DNA of 64,000 nt from Balneola sp. (GCA_017643645.1 JAEPNB010000004.1:124001-188000); one strand, 5' to 3'. Positions 15,821-24,460 are shown, numbered from the stretch's first letter. Made by a program: numbers and translations. Notes: generated by a model from the sequence alone, not told the origin.

Positions 15821-16486
15821 CACCACGCTTCTGGGGCTGAGTTCAGAAAGGGAAACGATCATTCTTCCCACATCTTCAGGATCGATCAGCTTTTCAGTTT
15901 CAATATCCACATCTTCCCAGGAAGTGGAGTAAGTTTGTCCCAGATTAACAGCCGAAACCGCAATGTTGGTCTTGGCTAATTCTTTCCGCAGAGAGCGCGT
16001 GTAACCCAAAAGCGCATGTTTACTCATCGTGTACGCGCCGCTGTCTCCATAGCCTTTTTTGGAAGCCTGAGAGCAAATATTCACGATCAAGCCTCGCTCC
16101 TGTTCTTTCAACACCGGAAGCACTTTTTTTGTGATATTGAAGGTGGATAATGTATTGAGTCGGTATTGTCGGTCAAATTCTTCAGCGGTTGTATCTGCTA
16201 ACTGCTTGAATAAAAACGCCCCGGCATTGTTAACCAAAATTCCCGGATTCAAAGATCTGAAATCAATAGCAGCAATTTCTTCTTCTGAAGACAGGTCTGC
16301 TGAAATGATTTCTACTTTTGGTGCGCCCCGATCCAGACATTGCTGTTTAGCTTTTTCCAGATCGGAAGTGTTGCGTGCAATCAGCACTAAAGGATGATCA
16401 GTTTTTTCAGCGAACAGCTTTGCTATGGAAAGACCGATTCCTTTGCTCCCTCCTGTTATCAAAACAGACGATTCTTTAAAACTCAT
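15773..16486 (-). CDS. Short-chain dehydrogenase/reductase
   Basis: 237 aa from the Met at 16486, which overlaps the queE stop (TAATG), the natural start; an in-frame upstream ATG at 16531 lies inside queE. Rossmann glycine motif GGSKGIG near residue 10, NNAG near 85, catalytic Ser in NICSQASKKG, and Tyr-x3-Lys as YTMSK, so it is a classical SDR. Layout is typical of 3-ketoacyl or sepiapterin-type reductases; the substrate is unknown. Translational coupling to queE hints at a pterin/deazapurine link, but this is weak. Confidence 0.88.
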   Translation of the reverse strand: MSFKESSVLITGGSKGIGLSIAKLFAEKTDHPLVLIARNTSDLEKAKQQCLDRGAPKVEIISADLSSEEEIAAIDFRSLNPGILVNNAGAFLFKQLADTTAEEFDRQYRLNTLSTFNITKKVLPVLKEQERGLIVNICSQASKKGYGDSGAYTMSKHALLGYTRSLRKELAKTNIAVSAVNLGQTYSTSWEDVDIETEKLIDPEDVGRMIVSLSELSPRSVVEEIDIMPQGGEVKPM

Positions 16487-17130
16487 TACGGAACCTTCAA
16501 AAACTTGTGCGTCTGCAGGCTGATTCCCCACTCAGGATGTTCTTTCACATATTCCACAATTAGAGGAATGGATTTCGGAGTGTCCCATTCCGGTTGTAGT
16601 AATATAGTCGTTCCTTCGGGACATTTAGCTGCGTTTTCTTCTGCCCAAGCCAGATCTTTGTTGGTAAGAACGACTACTTTCAATTCATCCACAAATTCAA
16701 AGATCTCTTCAGTCGGTTTTTTAAATCTCTTTGGCGAAAGTGTGATCCAGTCTAATTCTCCGGTCAACGGAGATGAGCCACTGGTTTCAATATGGATCTG
16801 AACACCAAGTGAATGCAGTGCTTTTGTAAGCGGAAACAGATCGTGCATCAATGGTTCCCCACCGGTGATAACTACAAACGGAGCGCCACTTTCTTTTACG
16901 ACTTCCACCAGCTCAGAAACTTTCATCACCGGGTGACCTTCTTCTTCCCAGCTTTCCTTTACATCGCACCACCAGCAGTTTACATCACAACCCGCCGTTC
17001 TGATGAAATAGGAAGCTCTTCCCGAATGCGCACCTTCGCCCTGTATCGTATAGAAATGCTCCACGATCGGATATTCGACGTCGAGTATCTCTTTTTCATC
17101 GTTCATTAAAGCAACCGGTTGCTTGTTCAT
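16486..17130 (-). CDS. queE: 7-carboxy-7-deazaguanine synthase (radical SAM)
   Basis: 214 aa. Radical-SAM cluster motif Cx3Cx2C at Cys48, Cys52 and Cys55 in GCDVNCWWC; TIQGEGAHSGR before it and ITGGEPLMH after it are diagnostic for QueE. It converts 6-carboxy-tetrahydropterin to 7-carboxy-7-deazaguanine in queuosine synthesis. Its substrate is made by QueD, encoded 1 kb upstream on the same strand beyond a repeat block. A start at Met9 is possible. Confidence 0.93.
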   Translation of the reverse strand: MNKQPVALMNDEKEILDVEYPIVEHFYTIQGEGAHSGRASYFIRTAGCDVNCWWCDVKESWEEEGHPVMKVSELVEVVKESGAPFVVITGGEPLMHDLFPLTKALHSLGVQIHIETSGSSPLTGELDWITLSPKRFKKPTEEIFEFVDELKVVVLTNKDLAWAEENAAKCPEGTTILLQPEWDTPKSIPLIVEYVKEHPEWGISLQTHKFLKVP

Positions 17131-17227
17131 AGTATTGGAGGAACTGTTTATAAAAACGGGATTTTATTGATCTAACAAAATACGGCTAATACTAACCAGA
17201 AGAAACCTGAGGATGGGACTTGTTGAA

Positions 17228-17511
17228 GTCATCTCGCGGCGTATGCCCGAGATCTGGATCTTTTTTGAAGATCACACTCTTTAATTGCGATCCAGATTCC
17301 TGCCTACGCAGGAATGACTTTGTTTGTAGTTATTAAAGTTAAAAACCTCCTCTGTCTCCTCCTGCAACAGGAGGAGGACTCGTTGATAAAATTTATAATC
17401 AATTCGGGAATTCTCCTCCTTATCCAAGGAGGGGCGTACTATTCAGAACCCAAGAAAATGTTTCGGAGCCGGAGAGGTCCGGTTCTTACTCAGCAACTAG
17501 GACTAGTTGAA
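17228..17511. repeat. Composite intergenic repeat, unit 4a
   Basis: Starts GTCATCTCGCGGCGTATGCC, includes GATTCCTGCCTACGCAGGAA, TCCTCCTGCAACAGGAGGA, CTCCTCCTTATCCAAGGAGG and GGAGAGGTCCGGTTCTTAC. It ends in CAGCAACTAGGACTAGTTGA before the next unit. Confidence 0.8.
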
Positions 17512-17789
17512 GTCATCTCGCGGCGTATGCCCGAGATCTGGATCTTTTTGAAGATCACACTCTTTGATAACAATCCAGATTCCTGCCTTCGCAGGAATGA
17601 CTTTGTTTGTAGTTATTAAAGTTAAAGACCTCCTCTGTCTCCTCCTGTAACAGGAGGAGGACTCGTTGATAAAATTTATAATCAACTCGGGAATCCCCCT
17701 CCTTATCCAAGGAGGGGCGAACTACTCAGAACCCAAGAAACTGTTTCGGAACCGGGGAGGTCCGTTTCTTACTCAGCAACCAGGACTAG
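17512..17789. repeat. Composite intergenic repeat, unit 4b
   Basis: Head-to-tail copy of 17228-17511. Both share an insertion (GACTTTGTTTGTAGTTATTA) absent from the 6-kb units, so this pair arose locally from one another. Confidence 0.8.
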
Positions 17790-17854
17790 TTGAGGTTGTG
17801 ACAACGTTGATAGGTGTCTTGGGTTCAATAAATGGGAATAAACCCCACAAAGAT

Positions 17855-17972
17855 CCTGATCCGCCAGCTGGCGGACAGGATGACCTATTTATGTGATTTT
17901 GAGTGCATTAAAAAGGTTCTGACATGAAATAATTAGCATCAAAAAAATACAATCGAATCCGACCTTTGGAAT
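17855..17972. repeat. ~118-bp dispersed repeat (pair with 6857-6974), with truncated MITE end
   Basis: Matches 6857-6974 almost base for base, including TCCGCCAGCTGGCGGA (17860-17875) and GGTTCTGACATGAAA. After CCGACCTTTGGAATTATT the match to the MITE-like element stops, so this copy lost most of the element. Confidence 0.75.
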
Positions 17973-18025
17973 TATTCAGCGTCAATTAATCGAGCCCGGT
18001 TTTAATACTTCGCCTTGATCTTTTG

Positions 18026-18051
18026 TTACTTTTGTATCAAGACAAAAGTAA
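18026..18051. repeat. TTACTTTTGT hairpin, copy 3
   Basis: 10-bp stem TTACTTTTGT / ACAAAAGTAA with loop ATCAAG. Bases ~18001-18051 resemble the inverse complement of 7127-7190. Confidence 0.55.
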
Positions 18052-18086
18052 GTGAGTAATTTCTCAGCCCTGTTATTACGAAGATA

Positions 18087-18112
18087 CATCAGACGGGCTA
18101 TCCGTCAGATGG
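18087..18112. repeat. REP-like palindrome downstream of queD
   Basis: CATCAGACGGGCTATCCGTCAGATGG is an inverse-orientation copy of the palindrome at 3581-3608, located 20 bp past the queD stop. Confidence 0.5.
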
Positions 18113-18131
18113 ATGGGAAAGAAAAATCCTA

Positions 18132-18521
18132 CTACTCGTCCTTATCTGTATACTCTACCCAGCAGGTCTCCGTTTCCCATACAATCACTTTGAGATCAAT
18201 TCCTGTCGGAATTCTTTTTGTAGTTTCTGTATGGATAAACTCTGCAATACGTTCTGCTGTGGTATTCGCCTCGATCAGATCGTTAAGGAAACCGTGATCA
18301 AGTCCACCTTTATCCGCATCTTTTGCTGCCCACTTGAGTTCTTTAAAATCGCAGACCATATCATCTGTTTTCAAATAAGCAGATGGATTCAATTTATTGG
18401 ATTTCGCAGAGATCTTAACTTTATAGGAATGCCCGTGCATTCTTCCGCATTTTCCGTCGTATCCTTCAATGAAATGTGCGGCATCAAATTTAAATTCGGT
18501 ATGTAGTGTCCACGTTGGCAT
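18132..18521 (-). CDS. queD: 6-carboxy-5,6,7,8-tetrahydropterin synthase
   Basis: 129 aa, normal QueD/PTPS length. Zinc ligands His16 (FDAAHF), His29 and His31 (CGRMHGHSYKV); Cys25 in the same motif is the catalytic cysteine. LDHGFLND holds the catalytic Asp-His pair. It makes 6-carboxytetrahydropterin from dihydroneopterin triphosphate for QueE, encoded 1 kb downstream on the same strand. The interposed repeats probably uncoupled an ancestral queD-queE operon. Confidence 0.92.
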   Translation of the reverse strand: MPTWTLHTEFKFDAAHFIEGYDGKCGRMHGHSYKVKISAKSNKLNPSAYLKTDDMVCDFKELKWAAKDADKGGLDHGFLNDLIEANTTAERIAEFIHTETTKRIPTGIDLKVIVWETETCWVEYTDKDE

Positions 18522-18554
18522 GTAATTCCGGCAACTGTTTTAAAATATTAGCAT

Positions 18555-18579
18555 AAAAAAAGCTCATCATCAGATGAGC
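18555..18579 (-). terminator. Intrinsic terminator of the redoxin transcript
   Basis: On the minus strand: 7-bp stem GCTCATC / GATGAGC with a 4-nt loop, followed by seven T. It lies 30 bp past the redoxin stop and before queD, separating the two transcription units. Confidence 0.75.
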
Positions 18580-18608
18580 CCTTCAAAAATAAGAGATTTT
18601 TATAAGAA

Positions 18609-19217
18609 TTACTCGTTTCGCTTTATCGGACAACCTTTTGGAGCACTTCTTTTAACTTCAATTTCTGTACCTGAGGCTAAAGCCTGAATAGCATCTTCCA
18701 GATATTGATTTTTAACAGCTGAAGCATTGTTCGCATTATCATCTATGCTGCCTTTATAAACCAACTTCAAAGATCCATCAAATAAAAATACCTCGGGAGT
18801 TCTGGTAGCGCCGAATGCATCCGCAATTACGTGGTCTTTATCTGATGCATACAAAAAATTATAGGTTTGTTTGGTTGCTCTGCGTTTCATGTCACTCAAT
18901 GATTCACCACGCTCTCTGATCCTTTCATTAGGATTGAGTACAAGCATTCCAATATTATTGAGTCGTGCAGTGTTTGCAGCTGCCTTTATCCTGTCTTCCC
19001 ATCTTGAAACCAACGGACAGGTATTGCATGAGAACACAACTAATATTCCGTTTTGTTGTGCTGTTTGTGAAAGAGTAATTGATCGCCCGTTTATATCTTC
19101 AACACTGTGATCAAGCATTGGAGCTTCATCTCCAATACTCAATGATCTTTGTGCATTTACCTCCATTGAGAATGCAACTACAAGTATAAACAGGGATATG
19201 AATTTCAGCGATTTCAT
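18609..19217 (-). CDS. Secreted redoxin (AhpC/TSA-like thioredoxin fold)
   Basis: 202 aa from the Met at 19217, which begins a good signal peptide (KFISLFILVVAFSMEVNAQ); the longer frame to 19388 runs into the neighbouring gene and is rejected. Thioredoxin-fold core with active site VVFSCNTCPLVSRWEDR (CxxC spacing) and TRTPEVFLFD containing the cis-proline. This matches Bacteroidota periplasmic redoxins of the TlpA/AhpC superfamily. Likely a disulfide or peroxide-linked oxidoreductase; the substrate is unknown. The C-terminal Cys in KGCPI is conserved in this group. Confidence 0.85.
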   Translation of the reverse strand: MKSLKFISLFILVVAFSMEVNAQRSLSIGDEAPMLDHSVEDINGRSITLSQTAQQNGILVVFSCNTCPLVSRWEDRIKAAANTARLNNIGMLVLNPNERIRERGESLSDMKRRATKQTYNFLYASDKDHVIADAFGATRTPEVFLFDGSLKLVYKGSIDDNANNASAVKNQYLEDAIQALASGTEIEVKRSAPKGCPIKRNE

Positions 19218-19251
19218 TTTTCTAATGACTTCTTGGTCAGATAACCACAAG

Positions 19252-19590
19252 TTATAACTCATCGAACGGATTCCAAAAATGTTTATTGAAGTTAACGGTA
19301 TATTCTGAAGTGAATTCCACCCCTTCTTGTTCCAATCTCTCACGCATTGAGTCATCTTCAAAAAAAGCTCTGCCGGTAAGTTGTCCAAGACGGTTTAAAA
19401 CTCTGTGCGCCGGAATATGATAACCAAGTTGTTCGGGATCGTAATTATTAAGTGCATAACCAACCATTCTTGCTCCGGATTCAACTCCCAGATATCCTGC
19501 AATCACACCGTAAGAAGTAACTCTGCCCTCCGGTATTTTTGCTACAACCTCATAAACTCTTTGATAAAAGTCTTTGGTGGATGGTTTCAT
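19252..19590 (-). CDS. Alkyltransferase-like protein (MGMT family without active-site Cys)
   Basis: 112 aa. MGMT C-domain features: YGVIAGYLG (helix-turn-helix), ARMVGYALNN (arginine finger) and the active-site loop. In true methyltransferases the loop is PCHR; here it is IPAHRVLN with Ala61 replacing Cys. It therefore belongs to the ATL group, which binds O6-alkylguanine and flags it for nucleotide excision repair instead of removing the alkyl group. Its start overlaps the end of the TatD gene by 4 bp, suggesting coupled translation. Confidence 0.88.
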   Translation of the reverse strand: MKPSTKDFYQRVYEVVAKIPEGRVTSYGVIAGYLGVESGARMVGYALNNYDPEQLGYHIPAHRVLNRLGQLTGRAFFEDDSMRERLEQEGVEFTSEYTVNFNKHFWNPFDEL

Positions 19591-20351
19591 TGATCCAGTT
19601 TGAATAATGTTTTAGCAGTTTGAGATGTCTGATCCACAACTTCTTTAACGCTGATCTCAAAAATATCAGATAATTTCTCAGCCGTGAATTTCATGAAAGC
19701 AGGTTCATTTCGCTTTCCCCTTTTCGGGGTCGGGGATAAATAGGGAGCGTCAGTTTCAAGAACCATTTTTTCTAATGGAAGTTCAGCCACTGTTTTATCT
19801 ACGCCACCATTTTTGAAGGTAACCACACCTCCTATTCCCAGATGTAATCCCATATCGATTGCGCGCTTTCCTTCTTCTACCGTGCCGTTAAAGCAATGCC
19901 AAATTCCTTTTAGTGTACCATCCTGCTCCTGCTCAATGATATGCAAAAGATCATCTGTACTTTCCCTGTTATGAAGTATGATCGGTTTGTTAACTTTCTT
20001 GGCAACCCTGCAATGCGCATGTAAACTTAACTTCTGCTCTGTGATATGATCCTTACTCCAGTAGTAATCCAGACCTGTTTCACCTACCCCGATTATATCT
20101 TCATTGGAGCAAAGCTCTAATAATTTCTTTTCGAAACCATTCTCCAATTCTTCAACATCACAGGGATGAAGTCCGGCCATTTTATGAAATTCGATTCCTT
20201 CAAAACTCAGCGAATCCATTTGTTTCAAGGAGCCAAAATCTATGGCAGGCATCAGAATAGTATTAATTCCTGCTTCGACCGCTCTTTTATAAACTTCCTC
20301 TCTGTCTTCATCAAAGTCTTTCAAATAGATATGTGAATGAGTATCGATCAT
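19587..20351 (-). CDS. tatD: TatD-family metal-dependent hydrolase (DNase)
   Basis: 254 aa, standard for TatD. Metal ligands: DTHSHIY near the N-terminus, Glu in GVGETGLDYYW, His in ILHNRES, His in GIWHCFNG and Asp in LETDAPYLSP. Family members act as 3'-5' exonucleases or deoxyribonucleases in DNA repair or degradation. It is paired with an alkyltransferase-like repair protein through a 4-bp overlap, which supports a DNA-repair role here. Confidence 0.92.
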   Translation of the reverse strand: MIDTHSHIYLKDFDEDREEVYKRAVEAGINTILMPAIDFGSLKQMDSLSFEGIEFHKMAGLHPCDVEELENGFEKKLLELCSNEDIIGVGETGLDYYWSKDHITEQKLSLHAHCRVAKKVNKPIILHNRESTDDLLHIIEQEQDGTLKGIWHCFNGTVEEGKRAIDMGLHLGIGGVVTFKNGGVDKTVAELPLEKMVLETDAPYLSPTPKRGKRNEPAFMKFTAEKLSDIFEISVKEVVDQTSQTAKTLFKLDQ

Positions 20352-20385
20352 TTTGATGAACTTATTTTAAAATTCTCGATTAAAA

Positions 20386-22893
20386 TCAGTATCTGATCCA
20401 GTCTTTATCTTCCAGCCATTGAATTAAAGCCGGTAAAAAGGTCAATGAAGTCAATAATGTCATTCCAATTCCAATCACTGCCATAACGCCCAATGATTGC
20501 AATCCGGGGTGACTCGTAAATAAAAGACCGGCAAAACCAAGCATGGTAGTTATAGATCCCATCGAAATATGTTGACCTGTACTGGAAAGGACTGCCCACA
20601 TGGAATTTTCACCTTCATCCCGATATCTGTGAGCCAGATGAACTCCACTGTCTTCACCAATTCCCAAAATAGCAGGGAGAACCACCAGATTATAAAAATT
20701 AAATTGAAGATCGAATATCATCATAATTCCGAATAGCCAAAGTAAACCAACAACAAGAGGCAACATAGAAATTACCGACCATCTGAACGATCGAAAGGTA
20801 AAGATCATGAACAGGTAAATGATAATGAATGTAGCGCCAACCATATACGGACTTTCTGTTCGCATAAGATCAAGCATGGAAGCTGCAACTATAGATGTAC
20901 TGGCAGCATAATAAGTTTTTCCATTGTCCAGAGTCACTGAGCCGATATCGTCCTTAAAAGCGATGGATTTCTTTCCGTCAGAAAGTCCCACCGAAGGATA
21001 AATGATCACAAATCTTCCGACTTCTCCGTCTTTGGTTATAAATTTTGACTTGAGGTACGGAGGGATTTGATCGATCGTTAACGGCTCTCTGGTCTGAGCG
21101 GCTCTTCGCAGTTTATCGAGGTCTTCATCTTCCTTATTTCTGATGAATGTATTGTCTAATAATTCCCGGACTCTGGCAATTTTCTGTAGCTTTCCTTCTT
21201 CCTCTACTTCTGTGGCCGGAAACCGATCCTGAAGTGCTTCAATACTTAATATAGTAGGAGAACTTGTGTCAGCTTCCATTTTTTGGTTTAACACTTCAAC
21301 TAAATTTTCTACTTCACTGTCAGAATCTGCGATAATGTAAGCCGGATTTCTTTTGTCTGAACTTCCAACCTGACCGGCTACTTCTCTGAATTTTTCATAA
21401 GCAGGATAGGTTGGTTCCAGCGTTCCGAAATCGTATTGAAAACTCAAGGTTCCGCTAAACCCTACTACAACAGCTGAAAGAACTAAACCGGCCACAACCG
21501 TAGTTCTTGCATATGGGTATTTTTTATTTTCCATTGAATTGGAAGTTGATTCCTTTTTAGAAAATAAAACCCAGTTAAATTTCTCAAAGATCACCAGTAA
21601 TGACGGAAGCACATAGAGCATTGCAAATAGAGCAAGCATAATTCCTGTTCCGGAAATAAATCCGAATTCCGAGAATCCTCTGAAGTCAGCAAACATCAAT
21701 ATATACAGTGCAGAAGCCGTTGTAAATGCACTTACAAAAATTGCTTCACCGGTTTTATCGTTGGTTGTAAGAATAGCTTCTTCCACGGAAAGTCCGGATG
21801 AACGTAATTCTATATATCTGGCGTAATAATGAATTCCATAATCGATGCCCAGCCCGAATAATATCACGAACAGAACCGAGGTCATTGTGTTCAGCATTCC
21901 CAGATAGAAATAGGTGATCCCAAAAGTCCACACCAGACTCATGATGAGAGGTAAACCAATAATTAACACCGGAACCGGCATTCTGATTACATGACTCCAA
22001 ATACTGTGATTCAGGTCTTCATTTCTCCCTCTTCTGTAATGAATATATTTCTTTATAAAGAAGTACATCATAACCAGAAGAACTACACTGGAAATACCTG
22101 TCGCAAAGCTGCCTAGAACATCACTCATGATCGATGTAAGTTCCTCAAGATGCCTTTTTAACCGACCTCCAAATTGAACTTCCATATCGGGATGATAAGA
22201 ACCCGGATTCATTGCAGTAAGAAGTGAGTCATATTTTACGAACATGTCTTCCAGATACCGGATATCACTTTTAGAACCGGTGGGAAAGAACTTCAGCACC
22301 ATGACGGTACTGTCTTCATTTATCGGATATTCAGAAGGAACCAGTACATCGTAACTTTCTTTAAAGCTATCTGCTTTGTCTTCTCCGTTGTCAGAATTTT
22401 CTTCCTCATCTTCTTCAAAATCGATAAAAAAGGGATTTGCTTCTTCTCTGGCATTATCGATCTCTTCCTGAAGCCAATCCGTTATATCTTCCAGCTCTTC
22501 ATCACTGGCCAGATACAAGGCATTATCCTTAATGATATCGGTGTCTTTTCGAAACTCTGCTCTTTTGAAATATTTGTCGTTGTACCTTGGGTAAAATAGT
22601 TCCAGAGTTTTTGGGATCAGATCTTCAGCGAACCTCTTATTTGCTTCAAAACTGGGTGATTTGATCGCGACCTGCATTTCAGTTTCACCACCAACCGTAT
22701 TCTTTAACTTCTCAAGAGCCAATACATTAGGATGATTCTTTGGTAAAAGATTTGCAATGTCTGTGTCTATCTTTAACTGAATAGAATAATACCCGCCAAC
22801 TACAGCTAATAACAGACAAACACCAAGAACTAAAAAAGGATGTTTAATATTTAATTTTAACAGTGGCTGAAACAGCCGTAGAATTTTTTTCAT
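20386..22893 (-). CDS. RND-superfamily lipid exporter (MMPL/HpnN-like)
   Basis: 835 aa with the RND duplication: one membrane helix, a large periplasmic loop, five helices, then the same again. Helix-4 equivalents carry the related motifs GLGIDYGIHYYARYIE and GIGEDSGVHLAHRYRDEG, whose acidic residues form the proton pathway. The first loop holds an acidic insertion (EEDEEENSDNGEDKAD). MMPL/HpnN-like proteins move hydrophobic lipids toward the outer membrane; no hopanoid genes are nearby, so the cargo is unknown. A 61-aa ORF overlaps the start but is not convincing. Confidence 0.88.
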   Translation of the reverse strand: MKKILRLFQPLLKLNIKHPFLVLGVCLLLAVVGGYYSIQLKIDTDIANLLPKNHPNVLALEKLKNTVGGETEMQVAIKSPSFEANKRFAEDLIPKTLELFYPRYNDKYFKRAEFRKDTDIIKDNALYLASDEELEDITDWLQEEIDNAREEANPFFIDFEEDEEENSDNGEDKADSFKESYDVLVPSEYPINEDSTVMVLKFFPTGSKSDIRYLEDMFVKYDSLLTAMNPGSYHPDMEVQFGGRLKRHLEELTSIMSDVLGSFATGISSVVLLVMMYFFIKKYIHYRRGRNEDLNHSIWSHVIRMPVPVLIIGLPLIMSLVWTFGITYFYLGMLNTMTSVLFVILFGLGIDYGIHYYARYIELRSSGLSVEEAILTTNDKTGEAIFVSAFTTASALYILMFADFRGFSEFGFISGTGIMLALFAMLYVLPSLLVIFEKFNWVLFSKKESTSNSMENKKYPYARTTVVAGLVLSAVVVGFSGTLSFQYDFGTLEPTYPAYEKFREVAGQVGSSDKRNPAYIIADSDSEVENLVEVLNQKMEADTSSPTILSIEALQDRFPATEVEEEGKLQKIARVRELLDNTFIRNKEDEDLDKLRRAAQTREPLTIDQIPPYLKSKFITKDGEVGRFVIIYPSVGLSDGKKSIAFKDDIGSVTLDNGKTYYAASTSIVAASMLDLMRTESPYMVGATFIIIYLFMIFTFRSFRWSVISMLPLVVGLLWLFGIMMIFDLQFNFYNLVVLPAILGIGEDSGVHLAHRYRDEGENSMWAVLSSTGQHISMGSITTMLGFAGLLFTSHPGLQSLGVMAVIGIGMTLLTSLTFLPALIQWLEDKDWIRY

Positions 22894-23407
22894 TTAGTAA
22901 TAGCCGGAATTTCTTTAAGCTTGTAATTTACTGAAAAGATCAGTGAATGTTGAAATGTTTTCTCCATTAAGACCAACAGTAATGTATTCAAAGGTTTTAA
23001 AACGATAACTGAACCAGTATTTTTGTTCTGAGTAACACAACATACTTTTCCATTGTGGAATTTCATATTTCTCACTCTTGCAATTATTGAGTGTGTTGCA
23101 GATAATTAAAATCTCATTTTTTCACATTCATAAAACTTTATACCTTCCTTAAAAAGATACTTCAATACATTTTATTTCCTGATCAAAAACTTGAAATCTG
23201 AACTTACAATTCAAATCTTCTTTGATTTTACAAGTAAAACAGCTTCTGAGACTCTCCATATTGAAAATCGTTTGATTACACAGGGCTTAAATCAAAAACA
23301 ACGATATGAAAACAGAATTAAGTAAGGAAATATTATGTTTATCAATACTACATACGAAAATAGTATGTTATACTTTTTGAACTGCATCTTTAAACACTAA
23401 CAAATTC
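22894..23407. other. Divergent intergenic region with inverted repeat
   Basis: About 510 bp, AT-rich. A 61-aa minus ORF (22890-23075) overlaps the exporter start by 4 bp but has no recognisable features. An inverted repeat ACATAC-n7-GTATGT (23350-23368) precedes the plus-strand gene at 23408 and could be an operator. No RNA gene is seen. Confidence 0.4.
23350..23368. promoter_or_regulatory. Inverted repeat upstream of secreted unknown
   Basis: ACATAC (23350-23355) and GTATGT (23363-23368), perfect 6-bp arms with a 7-nt spacer, followed by TTATACTTTTTGAACTGC, which approximates a -7 element. About 40 bp before the start codon, consistent with an operator overlapping the promoter. Confidence 0.35.
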
Positions 23408-24460
23408 ATGAAATTAAAATTTTATCTGATAATATTATTTTTAATGCCGAGTCAAGTTTTAATCTCACAGGATTATTTAAAAAAGCCTGTCGGAGATGTG
23501 AATTACCTTTCCTTGGATGAGCTCAGACAGCATGAAAAAAGCGGTGGTTATTATAATGAATTCTGGAATTATCATATCGAATTAGATAACGGAGCAGAGA
23601 TTTACCTGAACTATTCTATTTCTCATTATGGAGGAATTCGAGATGCTACAACCGGAGCCAGACTTTCTTTGTTAAACTGGAAAGGAAAGGATTACAAAGC
23701 AGCCAGAGAATACGATCTGAATAAGCTGGTATTTGACGAAAACACTTATAAATTCTTTTTGAACCCTGAGCGGGGTATCTGGTTTGAAGGGAAATTGCCG
23801 GATAGCCATAAAGTTCATTATAAAACAAATAAGAACGGCACACACTTTGATATAAATATTGACTTTACAGACATTGAAAAAAGTTTTACCTGGGGCGACG
23901 GGCAATTTGAACTTGGTGATAGTGATTTAGCCGGAATGTATGTTCAGGTGCCGGCAGCTAAAGTGAAGGGATACATTGCGTTAGATTATGACACTGTTTA
24001 TGTATCCGGGAATGCTACAATGACTCAGCTTCATCAAACCAACATTGGAACCAGATTATTCGATAAAAGCTTCAGGTTTTCTCAAATTGATGACAACAAC
24101 TATTCAGGTGGGTATTTTCTGATTCCTAAAGATGCCGGGGATGAAGTTGTTGGATTTGGATTTGAAAACAAAAACGGAGTCCTGAATTTAAAAAAGCCTG
24201 TTTCTATTTCTATTCTTGAAACTGAGGAATACAAAGGAGAGAATGTATCAAGTAAGATTAAAATATGTTACCAGAATGAACAGTGTGACACTATTTCAAT
24301 TCAAAATATTGATGAGAAAGTTACTATGCTTGATGAATTAGGAGGCTTGAAAAAAATAATTGCTAAGCGGTTCCTGGGGGGAGATATCATTGAGTTAAGA
24401 GGAACAGGGTTGATAAATGGCAAACAACCCGTTCATTACAGCTTGACTAAATTAGATTAG
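23408..24460 (+). CDS. Secreted protein of unknown function (possible lipocalin-like fold)
   Basis: 350 aa with a signal peptide (MKLKFYLIILFLMPSQVLIS). Beta-rich sequence: FWNYHIELDNGAEIYLNYS, GTHFDINIDF, TWGDGQFELGD and KVKGYIALDYDTVYVSGN. The layout resembles two-domain lipocalin-like AttH/CrtC/Svf1 proteins, which bind hydrophobic ligands, but similarity is by eye and weak. Only a Cys pair (KICYQNEQC) stands out near the C-terminus. Its end overlaps the convergent nucleotidyltransferase by 4 bp. Confidence 0.6.
   Translation: MKLKFYLIILFLMPSQVLISQDYLKKPVGDVNYLSLDELRQHEKSGGYYNEFWNYHIELDNGAEIYLNYSISHYGGIRDATTGARLSLLNWKGKDYKAAREYDLNKLVFDENTYKFFLNPERGIWFEGKLPDSHKVHYKTNKNGTHFDINIDFTDIEKSFTWGDGQFELGDSDLAGMYVQVPAAKVKGYIALDYDTVYVSGNATMTQLHQTNIGTRLFDKSFRFSQIDDNNYSGGYFLIPKDAGDEVVGFGFENKNGVLNLKKPVSISILETEEYKGENVSSKIKICYQNEQCDTISIQNIDEKVTMLDELGGLKKIIAKRFLGGDIIELRGTGLINGKQPVHYSLTKLD

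Larger units (their letters stand above)
17131..18131. other. 1-kb repeat cluster between queE and queD
   Basis: No gene. Two tandem composite units (17228-17511, 17512-17789), the GTTGTnACAAC/GCCAGCTGGC segment, the 118-bp dispersed repeat ending in a truncated MITE-like end, a hairpin (18026-18051) and a REP-like palindrome (18087-18112). ORFs of 60-101 aa here are translations of repeats (one contains VIPAKAGI, a known artefact). No riboswitch fold was recognised. Confidence 0.75.

Noticed and set aside
17314-17896. ORFs of 60-101 aa in the queE-queD gap, one with VIPAKAGI
   Set aside because: They translate the composite repeats; this peptide pattern is a familiar artefact of intergenic repeats.
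17131-18131. preQ1-type riboswitch near queuosine genes
   Set aside because: The region is repeats; no pseudoknot-like aptamer was seen upstream of either start codon.
22890-23075. 61-aa ORF overlapping the exporter start by 4 bp
   Set aside because: The overlap looks like coupling, but the sequence has no recognisable features and lies in AT-rich intergenic DNA.
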